From Syntrophomonadaceae bacterium (GTDB lineage Bacteria > Bacillota > Syntrophomonadia > Syntrophomonadales > Syntrophomonadaceae), in NCBI GenBank assembly GCA_028706315.1, contig JAQWBP010000003.1, forward strand, positions 58,488-122,487: a stretch of DNA of 64,000 nucleotides. The letters run 5' to 3'. Positions within the stretch are counted from its first letter, which is position 1. Each line of letters begins with the position of its first letter. The notes under the pieces were generated by a model. It worked only from the letters and a program-made list of their open reading frames with translations. It ran no database searches and had not been told where the DNA came from. The position numbers and the translations under genes are program-made. This document shows, piece by piece, positions 1-7,913 of this stretch.

Positions 1-1
1 A

Positions 2-38
2 AGCAGGATGAGCTTTCCATCCTGCTATAATTTTTTAT
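2..38 (+). terminator. Rho-independent terminator of an upstream gene
   Basis: A 9-bp perfect stem (AGCAGGATG / CATCCTGCT) with a 7-nt loop is followed by ATAATTTTTT. It probably ends transcription of a gene that lies left of the window. Confidence 0.8.
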
Positions 39-81
39 ACAATTAATATTGATTGTACTGCTAATCCCCCTAAACTAGCCT

Positions 82-397
82 GTTTGAATGCACCCTCCGG
101 GGCACTACTGATATTCACTCCGCTCACAATTAAGGAAAAAACACCCTGCGAAGGCGCCGCGGCGGAAGGGGGCGAGCGACACGGACGTCGCGAGCGGGTA
201 TACCCACAGGGCACAACTTATGTTCACTCCCGCTCACCACTAAGGTCGTTGAACATGGGTGTGAAGCTGCCCGGTACCCCTGTAGTCACCAGACAAGAAG
301 ATGGTGTTTCCCATGCGGAGAGTGGAGTCGGAATATTTATGCATCCTTAGTGGTGAGCTATGCGAACATCAGTGGTGCCCTGCGGGTGCATTCAAAC
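82..397. repeat. MITE-like element, copy A (316 bp, 14-bp terminal inverted repeats)
   Basis: The ends are a perfect 14-bp inverted repeat, GTTTGAATGCACCC (82-95) and GGGTGCATTCAAAC (384-397). The interior is GC-rich, and its left half (about 135-210) is repeated in inverted orientation in the copy at 5076-5214. Flanking sequence is also shared between copies: AAACYAGCCT on one side and a TATAACTTTTTTGCA-like tail (about 405-425) on the other, so the mobile unit may extend past the terminal repeats. No transposase is present. Open frames inside are low-complexity translations of the repeat and I do not regard them as genes. Confidence 0.75.
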
Positions 398-761
398 TAA
401 TGCCGTATAACTTTTTGCAGTGGAACCAATAATAATATATTTCGATAAAAGGCAAGAGTTTTTACCCTATGCTAGCATGCAACTGGCGAATTAAGTATAA
501 TTTACGGTATAGGCTAATGCTCATCTACCTGGCTTTTCGTGCAAAGTAATCCAGACTGCAACAAAACACATAGCCAAACTACGTTACAACAACCAGTGAT
601 AAATATGATACAGGCTAACCAAAAGACCTGCTCCGACTAGAGTAGCGGGTATTGTTTATCTATATTATATAGATGTAATAGAATTGGTTAAGGACTGCTT
701 ACGATGAGGTAGAGGATTTACGGGGGCACCAGCGAATAGTTTAATGTGAGGTGGACATGCA
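398..761. other. Intergenic region upstream of parA
   Basis: No gene is visible. The first about 30 bases are the tail of the repeat. An AT-rich inverted repeat, ATCTATAT-T-ATATAGAT (658-674), lies about 90 bases upstream of parA and could belong to its promoter region, but I cannot assign -35/-10 boxes with confidence. Confidence 0.4.
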
Positions 762-1523
762 ATGGGTAAAATAATTTCTATTGCTAATCAAAAAGGTGGT
801 GTAGGTAAAACAACTACAGCTGTGAATCTAGCTGCCTGTATTGCTATGCAAGGACATAAGGTCCTTCTTATTGATTGTGATCCCCAGGGTAATGCAACTA
901 GCGGATTAGGGATTAATCGGAGACGGCTTAAACAGTGCATTTATAATTTACTTATAGGGGAGATCACTATAAGTAAGGTAATTACAAAAACCAGGGTCGA
1001 TAACTTGGAATTAGTTCCGGCAACTATCCAGTTGGCAGGAGCGGAGGTAGAACTTGCTGCCGCTATTGGCAGAGAGCAGATAATGAAAAGCGCTCTGGAA
1101 GACGTAAAAGATTTTTATGAATATATCTTTATCGATTGTCCACCATCTTTAGGATTACTAACAGTTAATGCTTTAACGGCTAGTAATTCTGTTTTAATAC
1201 CTTTGCAATGTGAGTATTATGCACTGGAAGGATTAAGCCAGCTTATGGACACTATTACTATAGTTAGAAAACGTATAAATCGCAGCCTTTCTATCGAAGG
1301 AATTGTTTTTACTATGTTTGACGGGCGCACTAATTTATCTATTCAAGTAGTTGACGAAGTTAAAAAACATTTCCGCAAAGAAGTTTATCGCACTATTATC
1401 CCGCGTAATGTTCGGTTAAGTGAGGCGCCCAGTCATGGCTTACCGGTAGTTGTTTACGCGCCCCGTTCTAAAGGAGCAGAAGTATATATGGATTTAGCAT
1501 TGGAGGTGGTGCAACGTGCCTAG
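762..1523 (+). CDS. parA: ParA/Soj chromosome partitioning ATPase
   Basis: This 253-residue protein has the deviant Walker A motif KGGVGKTT (residues 11-18), the DPQGNATSG segment (40-48) and the Walker B-type sequence FIDCPPSLG typical of ParA/Soj. Family members bind DNA non-specifically as ATP dimers and work with ParB-parS in origin segregation and control of replication initiation. The ATG follows a GTGAGGTGG ribosome site. It overlaps parB by 8 bases, so the two form one transcript, and a parS site lies 214 bases after parB. Length and motifs are normal for the chromosomal type. Confidence 0.97.
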   Translation: MGKIISIANQKGGVGKTTTAVNLAACIAMQGHKVLLIDCDPQGNATSGLGINRRRLKQCIYNLLIGEITISKVITKTRVDNLELVPATIQLAGAEVELAAAIGREQIMKSALEDVKDFYEYIFIDCPPSLGLLTVNALTASNSVLIPLQCEYYALEGLSQLMDTITIVRKRINRSLSIEGIVFTMFDGRTNLSIQVVDEVKKHFRKEVYRTIIPRNVRLSEAPSHGLPVVVYAPRSKGAEVYMDLALEVVQRA

Positions 1524-2388
1524 AAAGGAGAGAGGTCTGGGACGCGGTTTAGATGCGTTATTATCAGGTGGGTTAGATATTTACGATGGCAATGGTCTCG
1601 AGGTTACACAGCTTGCCCCTGATAGAGTTCAACCACGTAATGATCAGCCACGTAAAAATTTTGATGAGGCTTCTTTACAGGAACTAGCTCAATCAATAAA
1701 GGAACACGGTATGCTGCAGCCTTTATTAGTCAGGCTGGCTGGAGATAGCGAAGATACATATCAAATTATTGCTGGTGAACGTCGCTGGCGGGCTGCTCAG
1801 GTGGCTGGGTTAACTGAGATTCCGGTTATTATTAAAGAAATAGACGATGCTGAGGCGGCTGAAATCTCCTTAATAGAAAACCTACAGAGAGACGATTTGA
1901 GCACGGTTGAAGAAGCTATGGCCTATAAAAATATAATGAATAGCTTTGGCTATACCCAGGAAATGCTGGCTGAAAGAATTGGTAAGAGTCGCGCGCACAT
2001 TGCTAATACTATCAGGATATTAAGCCTGCCGGCAGAAATATTGCAAATGGTGGAGCAGAAACAGATTACAGCCGGACATGCACGAGCAATTATCGGAGCA
2101 GGTAGTGCGAGTGAGCTAGTTCAGATGGCTAAGGCTATAGCTAACCGTGGGTTATCTGTTCGTGAGACAGAAGAATTAGTCAAGGCAGGCAAACAAGGAA
2201 AAACTACTACTAAAAGAATGCCAGATAAACCACCTGAGATTAATGAACTAGAAGAAACGTTACAGAAAGTTCTAGGTACGCGTGCAGAAATCGTCAGACA
2301 TAAAAAAGGCGGTAAGATTGAGATATCGTACTACAGTGATGACGATCTGGATAGAATTATGCAATTGTTTGGGATTAGTATCGAGTAA
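1516..2388 (+). CDS. parB: ParB/Spo0J chromosome partitioning CTPase
   Basis: This 290-residue protein has the N-terminal LGRGLDALL sequence, the ParB/Srx nucleotide-binding motifs GERRWRAA (87-94) and ENLQRDDLS (121-129), a central helix-turn-helix (about 146-170, QEMLAERIGKSRAHIANTIRIL) and a C-terminal dimerisation region. ParB loads at parS and spreads as a CTP-dependent clamp. A GTG start overlaps the end of parA and is preceded by GGAGGTGG. Gene order and an adjacent canonical parS place this window near oriC, although no oriC was found within it. Confidence 0.97.
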   Translation: MPRKERGLGRGLDALLSGGLDIYDGNGLEVTQLAPDRVQPRNDQPRKNFDEASLQELAQSIKEHGMLQPLLVRLAGDSEDTYQIIAGERRWRAAQVAGLTEIPVIIKEIDDAEAAEISLIENLQRDDLSTVEEAMAYKNIMNSFGYTQEMLAERIGKSRAHIANTIRILSLPAEILQMVEQKQITAGHARAIIGAGSASELVQMAKAIANRGLSVRETEELVKAGKQGKTTTKRMPDKPPEINELEETLQKVLGTRAEIVRHKKGGKIEISYYSDDDLDRIMQLFGISIE

Positions 2389-2521
2389 GCTTTAGCGTGA
2401 TTTCGTAAATTCCGCTACACAACCAGCATTTCAGAACATAGGTTTTAATACTTATGGGATTCTCTAAGGCAGAACTATTTTTCCATTGACTAGCAGGGGA
2501 GATTTTTATAAAGTGAAAAAG

Positions 2522-2546
2522 CAACCGGGCGCCAGGTTGTTTTTTA
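2522..2546 (+). terminator. Probable terminator after parAB
   Basis: A short stem, CAACC / GGTTG, with an 8-nt GC-rich loop is followed by TTTTTTA. It lies 134 bases after the parB stop and before parS. Confidence 0.55.
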
Positions 2547-2589
2547 TGTATATACTAATGAAATATCCGCACACTATTGCAGGAGTGAT

Positions 2590-2629
2590 CTTTTTATAAA
2601 ATGTTTCACGTGAAACATTTTATAAAAAG
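2590..2629. promoter_or_regulatory. parS site at the centre of a 40-bp perfect palindrome
   Basis: TGTTTCACGTGAAACA (2602-2617) matches the conserved Firmicute parS sequence exactly. The symmetry continues outwards through AT-rich arms without a mismatch to 2590 and 2629, a 40-bp perfect palindrome in total. Its position just after parB is typical. ParB loads here. The extended arms go well beyond the 16-bp consensus. Confidence 0.95.
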
Positions 2630-2631
2630 TT

Positions 2632-3035
2632 GACTGCACTGCAAAAAACTATATAGGGTTTTGGGCTGAATATGCCCTAGAGGGTATAACCTTAATAGGT
2701 AACGGGAGCGAACATAAGTGGTGTCCTAAGGGGAACAATATTAGTGGTGCATTGAGGGATATATCCCAATATCCATATTAAGGATTTTTGTAGGAAATCA
2801 AAGTTGATTCCCCTGCAAAAACCCCTTTCCCAATGCAACTTAATGAATACGTGGTTTAGAAATGGTGTTAAATCTTTTGTATTTGGCAATTATAAATTCT
2901 AAATTATAGCAGGGATAATCCATATTTATCTCTTTTTTAACGTTAACTAAAGCTACGTAATTCCTTGGAAAATCCGCGGATTCCGCGTTGAATTACTCAA
3001 GCTGGTGCATAATTAATACTTTTCGCAGTGGAATT
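2632..3035. repeat. Composite repeat, copy B; about 220 bp shared with 53565-53794 in inverted orientation
   Basis: The block is bounded by related inverted ends, CACTGCAAAAA at the left and CTTTTCGCAGTGGAA at the right. Bases about 2815-3035 are nearly identical (about ten differences by eye) to the reverse complement of 53565-53794. The left part (2690-2765) holds degenerate GCGAACATNAGTGGTG motifs also found in the MITE-like copies. I see no plausible coding sequence here. The promoter of the following endopeptidase gene must lie within or just after this element. Confidence 0.75.
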
Positions 3036-3089
3036 AAAGTTACACTGGTAAAAAAACAGTACCAGTAAGGGAACAAAGAAGAGGTTGTA

Positions 3090-4007
3090 ATGAAAAAGCG
3101 AAGAAAGAAAAACAGCAAAATTACGTTTTTAGTAATCCCCCAGGCTGCGGATAGTCCATTACAGGCTAGCTTTACCAGGAAGACCTTGATGATGATTATA
3201 ATACTGGCTGGGCTCATTATAATTTCAGGTGGCATTATAAGTTTCCTTTATTTTGACGGTCAGGCAGAGTTAAAAAGCGTCAATGCATTAAAAAAAGATA
3301 ATTATAATAAAGATGAAACCATCCAACAGTTGACTAAGGAAATAGAAGAAATAGAAGAGCAACAGCTTAATATAAGTAATAAGCAGGCGGAAATAAAGCA
3401 ATTAATGGGTATCGAAGCGAAAAAAAGTAGTACGGTTAAGCCTTCTCGGGGAGGGCAAGGCGGAGATGAAAGAACTAATAAGAGGCAGGAAGATGTCCAG
3501 CCTTTTTATTTAGCCCAGAATATAAAAACGACTCTGGCTAAGCAAGAAAAAGAACTTGATGATATGATAGCGGCAGTAAACAATAATACGACCTACTTTA
3601 GAAGAGTGCCTAACCAATGGCCAGTTGAAGGTGAGATAAGCTCAGAGTTTGGATGGAGAAAATCACCATTCGGAGGACGAGGGGAGAGCTTTCATGACGG
3701 AATCGATATCGCTGGTGATAGCGGAACTGAAATCGCGGCCGCTGGAGATGGAACGGTAATTTTTACCGGCTGGCAACCAGTATATGGAAAAACGATTATT
3801 ATAGAACACGGGTATGGTTTTAAAACAAAATACAGTCATAATAGTGCCATATTAGTCAATGAAGGTGAGAAGGTAAAGAAAGGACAACTAGTGGCCAAAA
3901 TGGGTAGTACCGGAAGAAGCACGGGTCCTCATTTGCATTTTTCAGTATACAAAGAGGACAACCCCCAGAACCCCCTGATATACCTTCCCCTGCCTGAGAA
4001 ACAATAA
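3090..4007 (+). CDS. Membrane-anchored M23 (LytM) peptidoglycan endopeptidase
   Basis: This 305-residue protein begins with a basic cytoplasmic tail and has one transmembrane segment (about 32-55), a Glu/Lys/Gln-rich coiled coil (about 60-165) and a C-terminal M23 zinc endopeptidase domain. The zinc and catalytic residues are present: H202 and D206 in HDGID, H250, and H281/H283 in HLHF. Such proteins cut or regulate cutting of peptide cross-bridges outside the membrane. With a bactofilin immediately downstream (13-base gap), a shared role in wall shape or sporulation morphogenesis is likely, as M23-bactofilin pairs are common. The ATG is preceded by GAGGTTG. Confidence 0.9.
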   Translation: MKKRRKKNSKITFLVIPQAADSPLQASFTRKTLMMIIILAGLIIISGGIISFLYFDGQAELKSVNALKKDNYNKDETIQQLTKEIEEIEEQQLNISNKQAEIKQLMGIEAKKSSTVKPSRGGQGGDERTNKRQEDVQPFYLAQNIKTTLAKQEKELDDMIAAVNNNTTYFRRVPNQWPVEGEISSEFGWRKSPFGGRGESFHDGIDIAGDSGTEIAAAGDGTVIFTGWQPVYGKTIIIEHGYGFKTKYSHNSAILVNEGEKVKKGQLVAKMGSTGRSTGPHLHFSVYKEDNPQNPLIYLPLPEKQ

Positions 4008-4020
4008 TAGGGGTGATTTT

Positions 4021-4410
4021 TTGCGTAAGCGAAACAATGAAAACCGCAATATGGAAAGTTTCATATCGCCGGGCGTGGAGATTAAGGGCGATATCATATC
4101 CAATGGGTCAATACGAGTTGACGGTTATGTTGAAGGAAAATTGCATAGTAAAGGCGATCTAGTTGTAGGAGAAAAAGGCAAAATTAAAGGAGAAGTCAAA
4201 GCTAGCAATTTAATTCTGGCCGGAAAAATAGAAGGGGATGCAAATATATCGGAGCGCCTGGAAATAGCTGCGTCGGGCAGTATGTTAGGGGAAGTTAGTT
4301 CCAAGATATTAAGCATAGAAGAAGGCGGATGTCTGGAAGGAACCTCTAAAATGAGTCGGCAGAAGGAAAAAGCGGAACCTGAAAGGGCTGGTCAAGCAAG
4401 GAAAAAATAG
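4021..4410 (+). CDS. Bactofilin family cytoskeletal protein
   Basis: This 129-residue protein has the bactofilin core (about 15-105): repeated short beta strands with regularly spaced glycine and hydrophobic residues, as in IKGDIISNGSIRVDGYVEGKL and GKIKGEVKASNLILAGKIEGD. Bactofilins polymerise without nucleotide into filaments that scaffold wall enzymes. The N-terminal tail is basic and polar and the C-terminal tail is Lys/Glu-rich. It starts at TTG after a GGGGTG ribosome site and follows the M23 endopeptidase by 13 bases, so co-transcription is likely. Confidence 0.92.
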   Translation: MRKRNNENRNMESFISPGVEIKGDIISNGSIRVDGYVEGKLHSKGDLVVGEKGKIKGEVKASNLILAGKIEGDANISERLEIAASGSMLGEVSSKILSIEEGGCLEGTSKMSRQKEKAEPERAGQARKK

Positions 4411-4417
4411 AAATTTT

Positions 4418-5023
4418 TCAGGCAAAGGAGTCACGAAAGTCTGCCAACCTGAGATTATCAAATTTGTAATGAGCCAGGGAAACACCTCTGGCTATAATTT
4501 CTGCCATTTTGTAAACTATGTGTAGGCGGGTATTCTGTAGAACCATAAACTCCAAAAACCCGCCTACATTGACAATTCCTGATATATGAAAATCGCCTAC
4601 CTGAGGCAATGTCTTGCCTAAAGCAGTTCCCGGTTTTAACCCACCTTGTTTTACATTTATATAACCTATTCTTTCCGATTTTCCCAGACAGGCATCTACT
4701 GCTACAATAAGTGGATTATCAAATGATGAAGATAAGTGCGCCAGGACGTTATCAAGATTGGCAGCATGTACCGGCTCCTCCAGGGTGCCGTAAATCAGGG
4801 CTGAGGGGATTAGGGTCTTCAGTCGGTTACCTACCAGCGGCCCCAGGCAATCCCCGGTAGCACGGTCAGTTCCCACACATAGATAAATGATGTTACGGGA
4901 CAAGCCTGGATTGAGGTTCATCATTAATGTGTATACCGCATCCTGCACCTGGTTAAAACATGCAGGGTCATCAAAATTAAAGGAATAATTTTCCTTGACA
5001 TCTAACTGCCGATTATACTGCAC
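4418..5023 (-). CDS. yyaC: YyaC-type putative sporulation protein (DUF1256, Gpr protease fold)
   Basis: This 201-residue protein has the DUF1256 signature: GTDRATGDCLGPLVG, a YGTLEEPVHAANL segment, VAVDACLG and a GDFHISGIVNVGG stretch. YyaC is encoded beside parAB (soj/spo0J) in many spore formers and resembles the germination protease Gpr in fold. Its biochemical role is not firmly established. It is convergent with the bactofilin gene (7-base gap). The ATG is preceded by an AGGAGGAATT ribosome site, read on the minus strand. It is one of the better pointers to an endospore-forming host. Confidence 0.9.
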   Translation of the reverse strand: MQYNRQLDVKENYSFNFDDPACFNQVQDAVYTLMMNLNPGLSRNIIYLCVGTDRATGDCLGPLVGNRLKTLIPSALIYGTLEEPVHAANLDNVLAHLSSSFDNPLIVAVDACLGKSERIGYINVKQGGLKPGTALGKTLPQVGDFHISGIVNVGGFLEFMVLQNTRLHIVYKMAEIIARGVSLAHYKFDNLRLADFRDSFA

Positions 5024-5049
5024 TATAATTCCTCCTGAATATAAATTAA

Positions 5050-5224
5050 GATTGCAAAAAAGTTATAGGGCATCAGTTTGAATGTACCCTGTGGGTATAC
5101 CCGCTCGCGACGTCCGTGTCGCGCCCCCTTCCACCGCTTCGCCTTCGCAGGGTGTTTCGTCCCTAATGGAGAGCGGGGCGAACATCAGTTGTGCCCCGGA
5201 GGGTACATTCAAACAGGCTGGTTT
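5050..5224. repeat. MITE-like element, copy C (139-bp core with 14-bp terminal inverted repeats)
   Basis: The core runs from GTTTGAATGTACCC (5076-5089) to GGGTACATTCAAAC (5201-5214), a perfect 14-bp inverted repeat differing from copy A by one base. The interior holds the same GC-rich block in opposite orientation to copy A. The TTGCAAAAAAGTTAT tail (about 5052-5066) and AGGCTGG flank (5215-5221) are also shared with copy A. Frames inside are not genes. The remaining bases to 5416 hold only small AT-rich inverted repeats (for example CATAAATA / TATTTATG near 5345-5368). Confidence 0.8.
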
Positions 5225-5416
5225 CTGGGCTGCCGCAGTGGATTTAAAATTACTCCCAGACATATCGAGTAGCTCGGCAAGCAGAATTGAGCCACATCAT
5301 TATATTAATATTCTGACCACTGGGAATATTTTTATGCTGTATTTCATAAATAAATGGAATATTTATGATATATAGAGCTGGCTAAGGGAAAGGGGAGGGC
5401 AGTTATAAAGGGACGA

Positions 5417-6493
5417 ATGATGGTGGTGATGGGATATCTCGGCGCTGTCATCGGTGCAGGATTTGCCTCAGGTCAGGAGATAGTGCAGTTTTTCGTGGAG
5501 TATGGCTCATGTGGCTTGAGAGGGACTATTTTAGCCACTCTCTTATTTGCAACTAGTGGGGGGATGCTTTTATATATAGCTCATCGCAAAAAGGCCTCCA
5601 ACTACCAGGATATTCTTACGCATATATTGGGTACCCGGGCGGGGAAAATAGTTGATCTGCTGCTGGCATTATTTTTATTTCTAGGCATTAGTACTATGCT
5701 TTCTGCTAGTGGAGCAGTTTTTTATGAACACCTTTATCTGCCCAAAACCCTGGGGATATTCCTGGCTTATGCCCTGGTCATAATCTTGCTAGTAACCGGA
5801 AAAAAAGGCTTGATAGTTTCTTTTAACCTGCTGGTGCCCATCAAATTACTATTACTGCTACTAATTACCGGATATGCCGCGTTATTTATTGATGGTAATG
5901 GGATTGCAACTTATACTACCTTTTTAAGTCCTGCTGAGACCAACTACTGGTTTATAGCCAGTCTATTATACGTAGCATATAATTTTTCCCTGGCTATGGT
6001 GGTATTAGCGGAATACCAGACGGTAACTAATGCACCTAATGGTATAGCGGGGGCAGCGTGGGGTGGTGTAATACTCGGGGGATTACTAGTATTGACTTAT
6101 CTGGCCCTAAGTAAATTTTTACCCATAGTAACCCATTATGAGGTACCGATGTTATATGTAGCTGGTATGATTTCTCCGCAGGCTAAGATTATATATACGT
6201 TGGTTTTATGGGTGGGAATATTAACTACGGCTATTGCTAATGCCTATGGCTTTTCTCAGCGGTTCGCCTCTTTTACTGATATGAGCTATAGTGCATGTTT
6301 GCTTATTTGTATGACTCTGGCCTTACCTGTTGCCATGCAAAGTTTTTCGGTTTTAGTAGGAACCGTGTATCCTTTATTTGGTTTTCTGGGCATAATCATA
6401 CTAGGTGCGCTTATATATAAGGCAACAAAAGACATGGCAGTAGAGATGTATTATAATATTAAAAAGCTAATAAAAGGCACCAGGGAGGCATGA
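5417..6493 (+). CDS. YkvI-family integral membrane transporter
   Basis: This 358-residue protein has about ten hydrophobic segments. Its N-terminal signature GAVIGAGFASGQEIVQFF is characteristic of the YkvI/COG3949 group, distant relatives of amino-acid/cation transporters of the LeuT-like fold. The substrate is unknown. Three in-frame start codons (5417, 5420, 5429) are close together. AAAGGGA at 5407-5413 fits 5420 slightly better, so the exact start is uncertain. It ends 1 base before selA and probably shares its transcript, but no functional link to selenium is known to me. Confidence 0.8.
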   Translation: MMVVMGYLGAVIGAGFASGQEIVQFFVEYGSCGLRGTILATLLFATSGGMLLYIAHRKKASNYQDILTHILGTRAGKIVDLLLALFLFLGISTMLSASGAVFYEHLYLPKTLGIFLAYALVIILLVTGKKGLIVSFNLLVPIKLLLLLLITGYAALFIDGNGIATYTTFLSPAETNYWFIASLLYVAYNFSLAMVVLAEYQTVTNAPNGIAGAAWGGVILGGLLVLTYLALSKFLPIVTHYEVPMLYVAGMISPQAKIIYTLVLWVGILTTAIANAYGFSQRFASFTDMSYSACLLICMTLALPVAMQSFSVLVGTVYPLFGFLGIIILGALIYKATKDMAVEMYYNIKKLIKGTREA

Positions 6494-6494
6494 A

Positions 6495-7895
6495 ATGATA
6501 AACTTTAAAAAAATACCAGCAATTGACGAAATACTTGTACAAACCAAAGTAGAAAAATTTATTAGTTTATATAACCGTGAGTTTGTTGTTGATATGGTCA
6601 GAAAAGCAGTTGATGAGCTGCGCCATGAACTACGGTCTATTGAAAATGAACTAGAAGCAGAAGTATTAATGCAGATTATACTTCAGAAAATGGAGAAAAA
6701 CATATTGCAAACTAGCCGGGGCACATTGCAAAAGGTTATTAATGGAACTGGTGTAGTACTACATACTAACCTGGGTAGAGCGCCGTTAGGATCCCGGGCC
6801 ATTGAATATATGATGGAAATGGCGACCAATTATAATAACCTGGAAATGAATTTGGAACAAGGGGAAAGGGGCTCACGCTACTGGCATGTTGAGGATTTAT
6901 TAGTTCGCCTGACCGGAGCTGAGGGTGCGCTGGTAGTTAATAATAATGCTGCCGCTGTTATGCTGGGACTAACAACTCTGGCCCGTGGCAGAGAGGTAAT
7001 AGTATCCCGGGGACAGCTGGTAGAAATAGGTGGGGCTTTCCGGATACCAGAAGTAATGAAGATGAGTGGAGCTGACCTGGTAGAGGTAGGAACTACTAAT
7101 AAAACTTATGTAACAGATTTTGCAGCAGCTATCAATGAAAATACGGCCCTACTTTTTGCAGCGCATACATCTAATTATAAAATATTAGGATTTAGCGAAG
7201 AAGTGCCCTTGGAAGATCTGGTTAAACTGGGCAAGAAATGCGACTTACCCGTTATGCAAGATCTGGGTAGTGGGATATTGTATAATCTCTGTGAATGGGG
7301 CTTAAAAGAAGAACCAACTGTACAGGATTGTGTTAGTTCAGGAGCAGATATAGTTACCTTCAGTGGAGATAAATTGCTGGGTGGCCCCCAGGCAGGCATA
7401 ATTGTCGGCAAGAAACCGTATATTGAGGCTATGAAAAAAAGCCAGCTGCTCCGCGCACTAAGAGTAGACAAGCTAACTATTGCTGCATTGGAAGGGACTT
7501 TACTTGAATACCTGGAAGGGAAACCGGGAGAAAATATTCCTGTTATTCATATGTTAAGTAGTAGCCGGGAGCAACTAAGGCAAAAGGCAGAAGATTTATG
7601 TCAATTATTAGAGAAAAAGCTTGCTTTATCAGATAAAATCGAGAAGATTGCTGTTGTCGAGCTTGAGGATATGGTAGGAGGAGGAGCATATCCGACCTAT
7701 AAAATTCCTGGTTCGGGAGTAGAGATAAAGTTTAAGCAAATACAACTGGAAAAGGTAGCTGCAAAATTGCGTTTAATGAATCCTGCCTTACTAACACGTA
7801 AACAAGATGATAAGATGTTAATAAGTGTTAGAACATTATTGGCAGAAGATATGGGTATTTTGACTGATATGATAATAAAGGTGCTCAATAGTTAG
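6495..7895 (+). CDS. selA: L-seryl-tRNA(Sec) selenium transferase SelA
   Basis: This 466-residue PLP enzyme converts seryl-tRNA(Sec) to selenocysteinyl-tRNA(Sec) using selenophosphate. The N-terminal tRNA-binding domain, the VINGTGVVLHTNLGRAPLG segment and the PLP-lysine motif SGDKLLGGPQAG (K293) are clear. The ATG overlaps the ykvI stop and follows AGGGAGG. selB begins 18 bases downstream. With tRNA-Sec at 18.9 kb and selD at 22.2 kb, the full bacterial selenocysteine pathway lies in this window. Confidence 0.97.
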   Translation: MINFKKIPAIDEILVQTKVEKFISLYNREFVVDMVRKAVDELRHELRSIENELEAEVLMQIILQKMEKNILQTSRGTLQKVINGTGVVLHTNLGRAPLGSRAIEYMMEMATNYNNLEMNLEQGERGSRYWHVEDLLVRLTGAEGALVVNNNAAAVMLGLTTLARGREVIVSRGQLVEIGGAFRIPEVMKMSGADLVEVGTTNKTYVTDFAAAINENTALLFAAHTSNYKILGFSEEVPLEDLVKLGKKCDLPVMQDLGSGILYNLCEWGLKEEPTVQDCVSSGADIVTFSGDKLLGGPQAGIIVGKKPYIEAMKKSQLLRALRVDKLTIAALEGTLLEYLEGKPGENIPVIHMLSSSREQLRQKAEDLCQLLEKKLALSDKIEKIAVVELEDMVGGGAYPTYKIPGSGVEIKFKQIQLEKVAAKLRLMNPALLTRKQDDKMLISVRTLLAEDMGILTDMIIKVLNS

Positions 7896-7913
7896 GCAAA
7901 GTGAGGGATAGAG

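Noticed and set aside
84-350. Open frame of 88 codons
   Set aside because: It lies wholly inside the MITE-like repeat and translates a GC-rich inverted-repeat interior; no ribosome site and no family resemblance.
2389-3089. Possible oriC near parAB
   Set aside because: Although parAB and parS suggest the origin is close, no cluster of DnaA boxes (TTATCCACA) or DnaA gene is seen here.
7175-7471. Minus-strand frames within selA, selB, murA and other genes
   Set aside because: They are shadows of strong plus-strand genes with clear families and lack ribosome sites.
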